The notes: generated from the letters alone by a model not told the origin. 64,000 bases of DNA from Topomyia yanbarensis (GCF_030247195.1 NC_080672.1:3968001-4032000); one strand, 5' to 3'; positions 11,036 to 23,625 are shown, counted from the stretch's first letter. Numbers and translations are program-made.

Positions 11036-11647
11036 GTTTCAGAGAATTAGCACATTTACTTATATTTCCATTTCAGTGCGTGTGGAGCGGGTTATAGTTA
11101 CTTCACAGTTCCAAACACCTTGTATGCGTGCAATCTACCTATCCTTGTTGTAGTTGGATTAGTAAGTGCTGCTATATTCTGGTTGTAGCTGTTATTCTGA
11201 GGAAACACATGTTTTGTGGTTGAAAAAGTGTGGACACAGAATTAGCACACTAGAAGTTTTTTGTGTCTATTTCCTGATTAAACGAAAAATATAAAACAAA
11301 CCTTGTGTATTCATAAAAAGTAAGTTTTAAAATACTATTTTTCTGAAAATTATCCGAATAACATCTTTTATGGGAGGGTTAAAGATAATTTATTTTTAGG
11401 TCCAGTGGACTGCGCTCAAGGCTTGAGATATTTATTATCACTGTTTGCCCCATTTCCTAACTCAGTCTCCACCAGACAGTGAACGAGCTAAAAATAGATA
11501 ACGAGAGAGATTTGGCCCGATCGGTGAGAGAGAGGTGACGATCTGCTTATAGGAGACATTGGGGCTCGATGGGTCAATTAGGAGGTATTGGAGGCAGCAG
11601 CGGTGGTCACAAAAACTGTTGGGAACATGTGATGGCATCATCACAGT
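11036..11647. other. No recognised feature
   Basis: AT-rich DNA after the RTE relic. Just before the tRNA-like sequence it may include further decayed Tc1 transposase, but no motif can be read with confidence. Confidence 0.4.
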
Positions 11648-11720
11648 TCCTCGATGGCGGAGTGGTTAACTCACCCAACTAGAGACTGGGAGATCGCAGG
11701 TTCGATTCCTGCTTGAGGAC
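11648..11720 (+). tRNA. tRNA-like sequence (tRNA pseudogene or SINE head)
   Basis: A 73 base stretch has a 7 bp acceptor stem (TCCTCGA with TTGAGGA, one G-U), a perfect 5 bp T stem with TTCGATT loop, and a 5 base variable region. The anticodon stem has one mismatch around loop CTAGAGA (apparent anticodon AGA, serine). The internal Pol III promoter is excellent: A box TGGCGGAGTGG and B box GGTTCGATTCC. A TTTT run follows 5 bases downstream. The D arm does not pair canonically and the variable arm is too short for tRNA-Ser. A pseudogene or SINE-type derivative is therefore more likely than a working gene. Confidence 0.5.
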
Positions 11721-11727
11721 ATATCTT

Positions 11728-12028
11728 TTCTCAGTGGGCCAGAGGGCCAATCGTGAACATTGATCGCAGAATGGATCAGCATCAGTACAAGCAAATATTG
11801 TAGGATCATATGGAGCCATCTACCGGTCTATGTGGTGAACATATATGCATGAAAACGACCCTAAGCATACATCTCGGTTCGTTAAATAGGGGCTTTTCGA
11901 TCAGATGGTTAATGTTCTTTCGCATCGCCCACACCTAAATCTAATAGAAATTTAGTGGAACGACGTGGAAAACGCGTCAAAGAGAAGAAATCTAAGAATC
12001 TGGATCTCAAAGATTCTGATTGATCATG
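11728..12028 (+). pseudogene. Tc1-type transposase relic (C-terminal catalytic part)
   Basis: Plus-strand translation gives RGPIVNID...MDQHQYKQIL, then in another frame HENDPKHTSRFVK, then a block ending LNLIEI-stop-WNDVE. These match the order of Tc1 family transposases: the second catalytic Asp lies in the NDPKHT block and the last acidic residue in LNPIENLW. Here that block has a stop codon in place of the residue before Trp, and one frameshift separates the parts. The relic is cut on the right by the inverted-repeat element that starts at 12033. Confidence 0.75.
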
Positions 12029-12032
12029 GTTG

Positions 12033-13191
12033 CATGGAAAAAAATGTTCCCAAAATCGTGAATAAAGTGCCATGAATTCTGGAGCAATCCTGTTTTTGCG
12101 TTACGAAAACAGGACCATGACCAAAATTCATGGCTTTTATAATTATGTTCAATTTCCCTTCAGTTATGCTAGCGACCAATAATAGGTACGAGCAGTAGAT
12201 ATAAAAAAGCTATTAGAACCTCGAACATCGTTATTTATTTGATAAGGTTCATTGTGATGTCCGGACAGAAAACGAAAAGTACACTGAGGACCCAAAATAG
12301 TGCGTGATATAGTTCACAGAACCAGATATCGCGAATGTGTCTTATTATAATGATCCAGTTCATATTGTCACGTTATTTCGAGTAAAAACCCAATAGTAAC
12401 CAAAAAGGCGAAGAGATTTTACGAATACCATGATAAAACTGCTGATATCATGAACATTAGTTCCATTACTCTTTGAAAGTAAGCTCTAAAATAAAATATC
12501 ATTATAACATGAACAGAAATTACAAAAATCGTGACTAAGATCCTGAAATCATGAACACATGTCACACAACTAGTGACAAAAATATCTAAAATCGTGACCA
12601 AGATCCTGAAATCATGAACATGAATTGATCTATTCATGACTAAAATATCACGATAACATAAACAGTTACAAAAATCGCTACTAAGATCCTGAAATCATGA
12701 ACTTAAATCACACAACTCGTGACAAAAATATTTAAAATCGTGACAAAGATCCTGAAATCATGAACTTGGAGCACTCTACTCATGACTAAAATATCACGAT
12801 AACGTGAATGGAAATTACGAACATCGCGACTAAGATCTTGAAATCATGAACTTTAATCCTGCTAACGTCATAAAAAATCACAGGAATTGCGAATAAGCAC
12901 TTGAAATCATGAACAACGTTTGGTTGTCTACTGTGTATTCACAAATCATGAACAAGAATCACAACAAAAACTAAACATGTCCAGGGAACAACACCAAACC
13001 CAACCAAACATTCTAATGTTACGCCATGTATATATTCGGGGCGAACTGGTTTTTAGAAAACTCAAATAGTTTCATGAATACGAGGTTTATTATTCATAAT
13101 TTCAGGAACTTGGTCACGGTTTTCGTAAATCGTTCAGTTCACGAAATCGTGACCTTTTGTTCATGAATTTATGAACGGATTTTTTTCCGTG
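12033..13191 (+). mobile_element. Terminal-inverted-repeat element rich in internal repeats, copy 1
   Basis: Ends are imperfect inverted repeats: CATGGAAAAAAATGTTCC at the left, and the complement of CACGGAAAAAAATCCGTTC at the right. The interior is packed with TCATGAAC and ATCGTGAC motifs. Three direct units of about 145-150 bp begin at about 12492, 12643 and 12787, each containing the block AAGATCCTGAAATCATGAAC. No transposase is encoded. The same element lies in the opposite orientation at 50405-52120. It sits immediately after the Tc1 relic. No clear target duplication was found, so the superfamily is open. Confidence 0.7.
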
Positions 13192-14544
13192 TGGAAGTAA
13201 GAATGCTGTTAAATCTAATGGAGCGATATTGTAAAGCTGGAAAGTGTCTAGAGGCCGTTTTCAAGCAAAAATGATTCCCGACTAAATACTAAACAGCTAT
13301 GAATCATTAGTCTTGATCTAAATCGAACATTAACAGCAATTTTTAATTATGTGCTGATTCTGTGTCCAGGCCCAATTTCACTTCCCTGTTAATTTCATTC
13401 ATTTAATTACAGATTTCGTCTAATATTATGCCATACGATGTATTTTCATGTACCCACCCAGAATTAAAACTTATAACTAATTCAAACGAAAGTCACCTAA
13501 ACATGCAATATATTTACTTAAGCTAATATAAAAACAATATACAGGCGATAGATTTTCCGGAACTGTTCCACGTAGTGTGCGTTGGCTTTCGTATCGCTAT
13601 CAAATAGGTCAGTACAGAATGAATTTATATTCACTAAATAGATAGCCATATATCAGACAAATTTCAAACAGCCGAATCATCGGAAACCCGGCCAGAGCGA
13701 TTTGCGGACCGGTTGTAATAGCCTGTTGAGGGAACATAGAGAGAAACAAAATTTGTAAGATTTCCTATAAATTAAAATAATGAAACTAAAACTAATTGAA
13801 ATAAAACATTTCTGCTTTAAGCTGGATTGTTAATCCTCAGATCCGAACAAAATATAATCTTTAATTTGCACCCATTTTAATAAATTTTGCATCATTGTCC
13901 ACAATTTAAGTTCGCCGTCCCACTAAAAACCAGGATGGCGGAGACGGATTAAAAAGGGCGACGTTGTTTTGGCTATTATTCATATGAAATGTGGATATTT
14001 TTGGCTTGGGAAACTTGTCTAGAGCCTGAAAATTGTTGTCTTCCACCATTTTGAAACCTAAGTTTAATATGGCAGTCTTTTTATGACAAAAAACGATCTA
14101 AAGCGATGAAAATTCGATATTTTTGTTGTCTTTTGTCTGATTAGGAGTCTAACATTGCCATCCACTGCTATACAAAGATTGAACATGGTGGACCTAAATC
14201 CAAGATAGTGGATTTTTTTTTGGTACGGCAGAGGTAAATAATTGAGGTGTGTTGCAATTTTTAAGTCCAAGATCTTGAACCGGCAAACTTATCGTAACAA
14301 TTGGTTGTAACCCCACGCAATATAGGTATTTTCAACGGAAAAGATTTCTGAAGGTCGAAAATCAGTCAGAAAATGAAGTCGTAATCAGCGCAGTCCTTGT
14401 ATGGAAATGAACAAGGTTAAATATTGGTGGTCACTGATATTTTGTGATCCAAGAATGTGGAACCGCATAATTTTCGACTATAAAACACCATGAAAAGGAT
14501 GTTCTGAAAGCGATTTTGGTATGGTTTGTCATTTCCAATATTTT
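13192..14544. other. No recognised feature
   Basis: AT-rich DNA without credible coding, RNA or repeat signal. Confidence 0.5.
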
Positions 14545-15222
14545 CCAATTGGACCTGCAACAATTTTGACTTTTTTTCGGAACACTATTAAATCAAACGG
14601 TAATTGACTTTACATAGCATTTATCAAATATGAGCTTTTTTACGAAAACTCTAGTTCACTCACAAGAGTTTTGAAGTTTGTATGTAAAAATATCTGAAAA
14701 ATAGACAATAGAAACAATAAATTCAGTACAAAATGCCAGTGTCATCTTGTGCATCCAAAAATCTGCAGATATATAGCTTAAAGTATAAGGATCAACATTA
14801 CCGAGCACTGCGAATTGATCCGATTTTGCAGTAAAAATATATTCTTATAAAGTTATGTGCCTCTCTTTCTCACACATGCTTGGAATCGAAATTTTCAAAA
14901 AAAAAATCGGTTGATCTTCAAAGTTAAATAACTTTATCGGGAAACCTCCAATCAATATGCAATCTTCAACAAAGCTGTTCGTTATAAAATAATCTACGCG
15001 ACCATAAGTTTTGAGGTATGCAGGGTTACTGTGGAATTTTTAATTAATTGGATTTTGGTTTTTATTTCCGAGTTTCCCTATATATTACTATAGAAACTCT
15101 TGTGGGTAAACTAGAGCTATTGGAAAAAGCTCATATTTAGCATACGATCTGTGCATCCCATTACCATTTGAATTAGCCGTGTTTCAAAAAAAAAGTCAAA
15201 AATGTTCCCGGTCTAATTCCCA
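14545..15222. mobile_element. Foldback element with about 130 bp inverted ends
   Basis: Bases about 14545-14672 match the reverse complement of about 15094-15222. Shared landmarks include TTTTGACTTTTTTT, AAATATGAGCTTTTT and ACAAGAGTTT. Arms differ by about 25 percent by eye, so it is old. The interior of about 420 bp has no coding sequence. No target duplication was resolved. Confidence 0.6.
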
Positions 15223-18200
15223 TAGCATGATTACCGTAGATATAACGTCATTAATAGACCTTCATTTTTAATATAGTTCGACCATCTGTGATATTACATT
15301 GGTGGCGAACATACATTTTTATTCTTTTGTAGTCATCCGTATATTAATATTTTGCTTGATTTTATACTTCAAATCGTCGTGAAAATTGCGCCATTTTGAA
15401 GTTCATTTAGTGAAGAATAACGACTTTTATTCTTTACACATCGGATTCGCCAATGTGCACAGGCTGTTGGCTGACTGTTGGTTTGGGCTGGTGCGGAATA
15501 TGAAAAAACGCAAAACATAAAAAAGGCCCATAAGCCCTCTCGGGCTCCTCGATGCATCACTATCGAGGCGAAATGCAATAACCATCTTAAAGCAGTTGTC
15601 TGTCAGATCCTGCTTGATGATGTTTGCAATACCGTCAAACCTGTCAACCTAGGGAAGGGGGTATGGTATAGATAAATGTATTTGCAACAAAATGATAACG
15701 AAAAAACCCCAAGGTGTTGTACAAAGTACAGTAGCGCGAGTACTCGGGGGCTAATTGACCTTTTTTAATATTCGTAGAAATTTGATAATTTTTTTTTTTG
15801 AAAAAAAAAACCATTTCACAGTATTTTATAAACTTGTCGCAATTGATAAAAATGATTTCTCCTGAAATTACCCTAAGTCTAACAGGTCTGTAACAGAAAC
15901 AGATTTTCATATAAAGACTTCTTGTAAGTGGGTGGTTAGTTTAAATGCATGAACCTGTTTTACTGTTGAGGAAACGTGTAACAGTAGGACATTTTTTCAG
16001 GAATCCATAATTAAATACTACATAAATTGGGGATAGATCTACACTTAAAAACACTGATCTAAAGTAAAGAAGATCAAGCTGAATAGAGCAGATGTATTCA
16101 GCGTTCTATTTAGAGCTAGCAATAGTGCAAAAGAAACCAAATAATCATTTTTTATTGGCCTATCCTTCGCCGGGTTCAGTTCAACATCCATTTGTCACTA
16201 GACAGAAATAACATGCCATTAACGATTTTTTGAGAAATCATATCAGAAGAGTCAGTAGAAAACATTGTGCTTCATTGTTCACCAGGGAGTGATACAAACA
16301 ATAACCGTTTCAGCTTAAAGACAGTTACTCGCGGTTAGCTGATAAATGCCGTAAAGTGATACGGGCCTGATAAGGGTAATATCACCACAAAAAATAGCCT
16401 AATTTCAAGAGACCAACACACACATAGAACAACAAAAGAATTCCCATAAAATCTCAATTTAACTCTAACTTGATTGGCAATTACATGCCCTAGTGTCTTC
16501 TTGAGTATATCGCCCAAGGAACCAACTGTCGGCTCTGCACGAAGCAAACGAAGCACGAGATCTGCACCAACGCTCGAGTACCGATTGCGCGTAATCCAAT
16601 AAAGCCCAATAAACCGTCACCAGATTCAGCGATAAACGGTTAGAGAGCTATTTCTATCTTCAGCAAAATTTATGACGTGAACGTGGCTGCCATCAGCACT
16701 TTGTTCCACCCACCTGTGAGTCGGGAAGAGCAATCGTTGTGGTTGCTTGAATGAAAAAAAAAGAAAATTTAGAATACCTAATATATATGGCATCTTTTAT
16801 CACTGCTTCAGCTAATCATTCGATCTTCGAAAACACGCTGATGTTCGTGGACGACGATTTATGCTAATGGTCCTAATCTGCTAAACGTGAGAAGGTGAGA
16901 GACCGATAACGCGGGAAGAGTTACAATACTGCTCTTTAATTCCTTCTAGATTATTCCAAAATGATTTGTTTTGAACTAGCATTAAAGTTTATTGATATAT
17001 AATTCTAAACGGTCATGCTAAAAAAATATTTGAGAATAGGATTAGGTTTTTAAAAGTGTGTGCAATAAACTGATCGAAATCGTCATAATATGTAAATTAG
17101 TTTTCTACCTTTTCCAATTCCAATAGTTCCCAGAATGCCATATCCATTCTGTGTCGAACAATATACCCGCCCCAAATTATTCCTATTTCTGATGCCAAAT
17201 TGGCTGTTGGAAAGTGACACTTTTCGTGATTGCCTAAAACTGTTTGAATAAAACATAGCCTATCGAAAACATTCGGAACCGACACGTCTAAAATTTCACC
17301 CTCTTCCTTATTGCAGCCCCCACCAGCCATTCAGGTCCAATCCAAAATAATATGAACTTCGGCATCAAGCATGAAATATATTGACGTATGGGTGTCGTAT
17401 TTTTGCATTCACTCCACCAAATTATTGGTGTTATTCCGTTCCCCTCCGTCTCGACCGGTTCCAATTGTACAGTGCTGTCCAAAACAATAGCTCCCAGCCA
17501 ATCGAATGGAGCCCTAATTCGATACAATTCTGACCGAGACTGTCACGGGGCTGTTATCAGTTTCGATACAGAAATAACTCGCCGTACACCTCTCTCTCGG
17601 TATCGTTCCGTGACATGAGAAATGACTTTTTTTTTGTTACATTCCCCCGACCTGCCACACAAAATCGGAAAGCGGCAGAGGAAAATATTTAAATTTCATT
17701 CCGAATCCCTGTCCACGCGAAGCTCTGTCCATTTCCATTCGTTGGCTGTGTTCTCGTTTTTTTTTCTACGAAATGTGATTGGTGAGTGCCTGGGTATTAG
17801 GGAAAAAAGGGAAAAACTCGATTGGGGCAGAATCACAGGGCTTCGTTATTTGCACTGAAACAAGGAAAAAAAGGGAACCTTCATGCCAACACGTCAAATT
17901 GGGGAAGGATTGGTGCATCGTGGTCCCGAGGTTTTACGGCTTTTGTCAAATTTTCAGGTATATTAATGGGACTGTCATTTCCAAGGAAACGAACGCTAGT
18001 GGCTAGTGGAGAAGTGGTGGTCGTTTACCTTGTCGGTTCAGTTGCCAAATTCAGTGTCGGTGTGTCAAATGTGCTGAAATTTAGTTGATATGACAGTAAT
18101 GCATAAACGGCAAATTTGTGATTTTTGTTTATCACAGGTATAAGCAGCATGTCATTAGCTTATGCAGATATTTCTATTATATTGCAATTCGGTTACTACA

Positions 18201-19518
18201 CTATGTTTTCTCCGTTAGACAAGTCGGAGTCGATTATGATACTCAGGACCAATGTTCGCTCTAATTTGTCTTATACATACACTCTTGCCTTGCTACTCAT
18301 CGAGCGATCGAATGAACTGCATGCAGCTATGAAGTGAAGAACGAATAAAAGCTTGAGCAAACCATTTTTCGCAATAGCGATGAACCAAGGGGTTTCCAAC
18401 AAGCCTACATAGTGAGACTTAATCACGGATTACTTTGATTTTTCTAAATAATTCGGTAATCAATAATAATCAGAGCAATTGTCTTTATTCTTAGTTAATC
18501 ATAAAGTAATCGTAAAGTAATTCGAAACTGCAAGACCAATGTTATTTTAATTTTCACCTATGCTCTCGTTTTTTAAATATTTTTCAGTTACTCCACATAC
18601 GAACTTCACAAGACATTTTACTTGTGGCTTAACAACACTCACATATACAGTCGAAACCTGTATTTCAGACTATATAAAAATGATAGGGCCACAAACTCGA
18701 GTATAATAACAATCGAGGCATTGCCGCCTACAGGATACACTCTTGTGTTCTGTTTAGCAAACTAAACCCGTTGGCGATATCCTTTATCGGCGGATACCGG
18801 GTGTTTAAACATTTTTATTTTTTAAACATCCTGGGCAAAAGTGATAAATGATAAACTGGGACATATAGTAATGTGAATAAGAAGCAGAATTGTGCCTACT
18901 TTCAAAAATATATATTGCATTAAATGTTACTGGATCATTCTGACATGCATTCTCCGTTGTATATTTCGATTTCGAATCATATTAAATTTTTGCATGTGTC
19001 ACATAATCATCATCATAACAAAGACATACGTTTTACCTTCTAATTATTATAATTTTGAATAACTCCTGGAAAGCAAGATAGGAAATAATATCTTTAATAT
19101 TTTTTATTCAGCGAAAATTCGTTAAATTAACTCTCTCCCCACAAAATGTTTCAAAATGTTACATGCGTTTGACAAAGCAAAGCACGGATTTCGATTCTTG
19201 CTAGACCTATTCCAACATAAGAGGAAAACGTTTGCACGCCTCATGCTGCTTTTAATAACTCTTCGTTGAAGAAATCCGCAAAAATCCCGTGATGTTCTGA
19301 AAGCACAAAATACAGAAGTCCAAATGTCGCGTTAGGGGAGGACATGGCAAAATATTGAATCTCCTAGTTACCCTTGCATTCATCAAGAATCCCGCTTTAT
19401 ATTGATGCTGATATGTACGAAACTATACGATGATCATACATTTTTCAAGATAAGTACAACTCTTGACAAAGATTTAGGAACAAAGCAGCAATGAGCACAA
19501 AGGGCAGCACTAGAGTGA
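15223..19518. other. No recognised gene or mobile element
   Basis: More than 4 kb of apparently low-copy DNA. The stretch about 16.5-18.1 kb is less AT-rich and has several 60-90 codon frames on both strands (for example minus 17097-17330). None shows a domain, a signal peptide or a recognised relative. It could be intronic or regulatory DNA of a host gene outside the window. Confidence 0.4.
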
Positions 19519-20676
19519 CAGGAAAAAAATGACCCCTATTGGCCCACCCCTGGTTCGATTCCTAGTCCCACCAGGAGTACTTGCACCAAATTTGAAGCAA
19601 ATCGGACAAGTCTAGCTACCGGACCAACGTGCCGAATGGAAGTTTGTATGGTATTTTTCGACAATTTACATGGAGAAAACCCACTAACTCGCATTGTTGC
19701 CGCTGGGTGGCACTGTATGTATCGCATTATCACTGTAAGTGAAAATAAGAAATATGATTTAATTGTCTACAACTTTGCCGAAGACTGCTAGTGAATTCGG
19801 CTTTGTTAAAAAAAGTTATTAGGCTTTTAGTGAAGTGATGTCTAAGTCAGTTTTGCATGGGGCCTAGCAGTGCATGGTTGTGTATCTGTACTCGATTTGC
19901 GCGAACTAAACATTTTTGTGAATTAACCGTAAGATTTAGCTCTATGATATATTCAGAAGAATTGTAGTAAATAATACGAGCCATGTTTTGGATACAACGT
20001 TTTAGTTCCACATTTCACCATGTAGAGGGCGCCAACACTAACTTTTCAACGGAAAGAGATAGAAATTAGGTGTCTTCCACAAAGTTGTAGAACAGATATT
20101 TTCCAATAATTCTTTCGAACATCAGTCTATCTCTCTTCTATGAAAAGTTAGTGTTGGCGCCCTCTATGCGGTCATAGTTGGAACTAAAATTTTTCAACCA
20201 AAACATAACTCGTATTATGTCTAATAATTCTTCTGAACATACTATTGGGCTAAACCTATCGATTATTTCACAAAAATGCATAGTTTGTGGGAATCGATTA
20301 CAGATACACAACCATGCACTGCTAGGCCCCATGCAAAACTGACTCAAACATCACTTCGTTAAAAGTTTAATAACTTCTTTTAACAAAGCCGGATTCACTA
20401 GCAGTCTTTGGCAAAGTTGTAGGCAATTAAATTATCTTTCTTATTTTCACTTACAGTGATAATACGATACATGCACTGCCACCTAGCGGCAAAAATGCGA
20501 GTTAGTGGGTTTTCTCCATGTAAATTATCGAAAAATCCCATACAAACTTCAGGCACGTTGGTCCGATAGCTAGATTTGTCCGATTTGCTTCAAATTTGGT
20601 GCAAGTTCTCCTGGTGGGACTAAGAATCGAATCAGGGGTGGGCCGATTGCGTTTTAAAAAATTCATTATTTTCCTG
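19519..20676. mobile_element. Large foldback element with about 540 bp arms
   Basis: The left arm from about 19540 to 20060 is repeated in reverse complement from about 20140 to 20655, with a centre of only about 80 bp. Landmarks shared by both arms include GGCCCACCCCTG, ACCAGGAG, CTGCTAGTGAATTC-like, GCACTGCTAGGCCCCATGC and GAGGGCGCCAACACTAACTT. The outer ends read CAGGAAAA and TTTTCCTG. No transposase is encoded. The arms are about 90 percent alike by eye. The near-complete palindrome would form a long hairpin RNA if transcribed. Confidence 0.75.
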
Positions 20677-21255
20677 GGCAGTCTAGGCAGCACATTATCT
20701 GTTGACTCCTAAATCAAAGCTTGACGGTGCCAACAATTTTCTTGTTCTGCAATTTAATGTTTTTAAATCTGGGGTGTTACAGCTTCAAATATTTTCAACT
20801 TGAAATTATTTTTTGTATTAACTCAATGGCCATTCTAAAACTAGTAAAATTGATAATATACAAAAGTTATTAATTGAATTTCCTATGACCTGAGATATTG
20901 ACTGAACTGAATTTAGAACTAGGAAGGCAATTCGGAACATTTTTGAAGACTTTGAATACATCTTAGCATTTATAACAAGAAAGATTCCGTGATTTAGCAA
21001 TTAAAACTAGCAGCAACACTTTTTGGCATTTTGTAGGACAGCAAAATATTCTTTGGAAAAACAGTCACATGGGAAATCTATTCTTTTGGAATACATTCAC
21101 AACGGAGTCATTCACAAGAGCAACATTCACAAAGGGGATTTAGTAGTAGAGATTATTTTAGGGACAGAACGATTTTTTTAGGGACTTCCAGGTCGTTATT
21201 AGCATCTGATTTTCAATAGTGCAGCATTAGATTTTAGACTCGTAGTGGAGATCAA
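20677..21255. other. No recognised feature
   Basis: AT-rich DNA between two mobile elements. It could hold the 3' UTR of the minus-strand LINE fragment at 23440-23625, but no clear sequence supports that. Confidence 0.4.
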
Positions 21256-21267
21256 ACAGCGCACAGT

Positions 21268-21800
21268 GGGCAAAAAGTGACCCCCAGAGGCACTTAATTA
21301 GTCGCCGCGGGATTCCTATCATAATTTATATATGAAAAGTTGCGGAATTTGATAATAAATCAAACGCACCTAGCTTGGTCCACTGCACGCATCTGTGGCC
21401 AGAGCTAGGGGGGTTTGAGTACCCGGAGAACTCCCGGTATTAGGCAAAAAGTGATTGCCAGAGGCACTAAATTAGTTGCCGCGGGATTTCTATAATAATT
21501 TATATATGAAAAGTTGCGGAATTTGATAAGAAATCAAATGCAACTAGTTTGGTCCACTGCACGCATCTGTGGCCAGAGTCACGGGGGTTTGAGTACCCGG
21601 AGTATTCCGGTATTAGACAAAAATGATTCCCAGAGGCACTTAACTGATCGCCGCAGGTTTCGTATCATAATTTATATATGAAAAGTTGCGGAATTTGATA
21701 AGAAATCAAACGCAACTGGTTTGGTCCACTGCACGCATCTGTGACCAGAGTCACCAGTCAGGGTTTTAGTATCCGAAAAATTCCTGGTATTAGGGTAAAG
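21268..21800 (+). repeat. Three tandem units of about 175 bp (amplified transposon end)
   Basis: Units begin at about 21270, 21446 and 21620, each with AGAGGCACTTAA-like sequence, then AAAAGTTGCGGAATTTGATA and GTCCACTGCACGCATCTGTG. The first carries the true transposon end, and the same block lies once, inverted, at the other end (23273-23404). Each unit ends in a block absent from the single right-hand copy (GGGGTTTGAGTACCCGGAG-like), so the amplified unit is longer than the inverted repeat itself. Confidence 0.8.
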
Positions 21801-22524
21801 TAGTAAAACTGCCAAAATATTCGACTTTCATTTTAGTTTCCAAGTGTTAACAATTACGGTAGGATAATATTTTTGTTCGAGGATGTTATTTATGGAATTT
21901 AGAAGAGTGTGGTAATAGGAGAGTGTAGCGTATTTGGGTATTTTCGTGAGGAATAAACTAAATTTGGAGTAATTTCATTTTTTTTCCGATTCAATAAAAA
22001 TTATTTTTTCGCTGCTATTTTCCATGAGGGCAGTAGTAGGGTTTTTCCCCATAAAGGTGTCTCAGAAAAAAAAAATTTGGCAATTTTTTTTTCTGAAGAT
22101 GAAGCCATATTATATTATAGACATCACGCTTCGGTAAATATAATAACGTGAAAGCATAAAATAATGGAATCGAAATAAAGATCTGATTCGAGTTTCATAA
22201 CCCTGGACTACATTTATTATATTCTGTCTATTTGCTGTGCTAATCCATATTACGCGAAACAACAACCACGGCTATGTTTAGAAAAAAAATCAAACTAGAA
22301 TTTAGTTAGAGATTTTTTTAGGTTTGTGTTATTTGTTACCATTCAATGACAGATAAATGTTCGCGAAAATTACAGTTAAAACTTGTATTACCCTAATTTT
22401 AGATTGAAATTCTGGTACAGGAGTATCGTAAATGAACTCCTCAACTAACACTGATAACACTGATAAATGGTCAAAATTGTAAAGAAATATAAAATTAAAA
22501 GTAATAAAAATATAATGATTAAAA

Positions 22525-23200
22525 TTAGTCAGAATCTGAATTCAATCCGGCATCAAAGTCTAATTCTACCAAAGTGTCTAAATTATCATTTGATCTCTTT
22601 AAGTATTGCCGAATTTTTTCATCAAACTGCGTATTCTTCGTTCGTTTGGTTTTACTAGACTTAGAGATGATGCGATCCGCGATACATGGATCCGTCCACG
22701 CTAGAGCAGCTACTAACATATCCTCGAGATTTGCTTCAGGCGAACCTAATTCAATATCGACATGTTTAAATAATTAAATTATTGTTGGGAAACTTGCCTT
22801 CCGTGATGAATACAATCGATTCATCTTGTGCCTACGATGAGCAGATTCTCCAGCTTCTTCGGAGTAGAACGATAACGGGAGAGGCTAAAAATTGTTTATG
22901 TAATTATCATTAATCTTATTACTATTATTTTTAAAGGTAAATATCAACCATCATCTCAGATATATCCTTCATGTGACGATATTTTTCTATACACGGCGGT
23001 AGAATCTTAACATGTTGTAAAGATTTCTGCAAATTCTCCGAAACCGTTTCGAAAAGCTGCAGAACTTTGTCACCGTCTAGTGTTTGAGATCTGGTACTTA
23101 GTATACTTAAAATACTAATATCCTCAACGATTCGCTCGCCATTTTCTATTTTTAAATGTTTGGCAAATAATGCCGGTTGAGACAATAGTCGTCTGGCCAT
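22525..23200 (-). pseudogene. C-terminal exons of an unclassified transposase-like protein
   Basis: On the minus strand, frame 23200-22931 begins MARRLLSQPALFAKHL and runs to VKILPPCIEKYRHM and SEMMVDI. After a likely short intron (acceptor TTTTTAG near 22888) comes PLPLSFYSEEAGESAHRR...SSRK, then a stop, then frame 22719-22525 with ALAWTDPCIADRI and an acidic tail (DFDAGLNSDSD). The order ARR(F/L) ... PP(S/C) ... LP...SEEA.E ... RK ... (S/T)DP matches the C-terminal region of a group of transposon-encoded insect and cnidarian proteins I recall without a firm superfamily name. The N-terminal and catalytic parts are absent, because only about 70 bp separate the first frame from the transposon end. 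Confidence 0.45.
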
Positions 23201-23439
23201 ATTTCCTGTAATAATAGCGATTTAAAATATTAAAACAAATAAACATAAGAAGTTATTCAGACATCTTATTACAGATGCGTGCAGTGGACCAAACCAGTTG
23301 CGTTTGATTTCTTATCAAATTCCGCAACTTTTCATATATAAATTATGATACGAAACCTGCGGCGATCAGTTAAGTGCCTCTGGGGGTCGCTTTTTTCCCA
23401 CTGTACAGCGTTAGAAAAAAAAAAATAATATTAAATTTT

Positions 23440-23625
23440 GGATGTTTATCTCCAACACATCCAGAACCCAAAAGAAATCGTTTAGTTGGGATCTGGCACG
23501 ACAACACTCATCGCATGACCAGACAACATGTTCGATGTCGTGATAATCCATCGCGACAAACTCAAGACCTGTTCTTCATAAGCCCAATATGCCGGGAACG
23601 TGCATCCAACGCACATTAATTTCAC
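23440..23625 (-). pseudogene. 3' fragment of an I-clade LINE ORF2
   Basis: Minus-strand frames give HIGLMKNRS, then DYHDIEHVVWSCDECCRARSQL. This is the terminal Cys/His segment seen in the complete copies of this window (CACGEGYEDIEHVVWSC there). One frameshift separates the two parts and the first Cys pair is damaged. The fragment abuts the right end of the transposon at 21262-23404. Confidence 0.75.

Larger units (their letters stand above)
21262..23404 (-). mobile_element. DNA transposon with 132 bp inverted ends, amplified left end and a truncated transposase
   Basis: The left end (ACAGTGGGCAAAAAGTGACC from 21263) and right end (complement of ACAGTGGGAAAAAAGCGACC, to 23404) are inverted repeats continuing for about 130 bp (right arm about 23273-23404). 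ACAGCG at 21256-21261 and 23405-23410 looks like a 6 bp target duplication. The left end is present as three direct units of about 175 bp; the right end is single. Minus-strand coding pieces inside match only the C-terminal part of a transposase-like protein, so this is an internally deleted derivative. A 6 bp duplication would fit IS3EU-type elements, which is a hypothesis only. Confidence 0.7.

Noticed and set aside
17097..17330. Minus-strand 77 codon frame (MAGGGCNKEEGEILD...) as a host exon
   Set aside because: No recognised domain, no convincing splice sites or neighbouring exons, and similar-length frames occur on both strands here.
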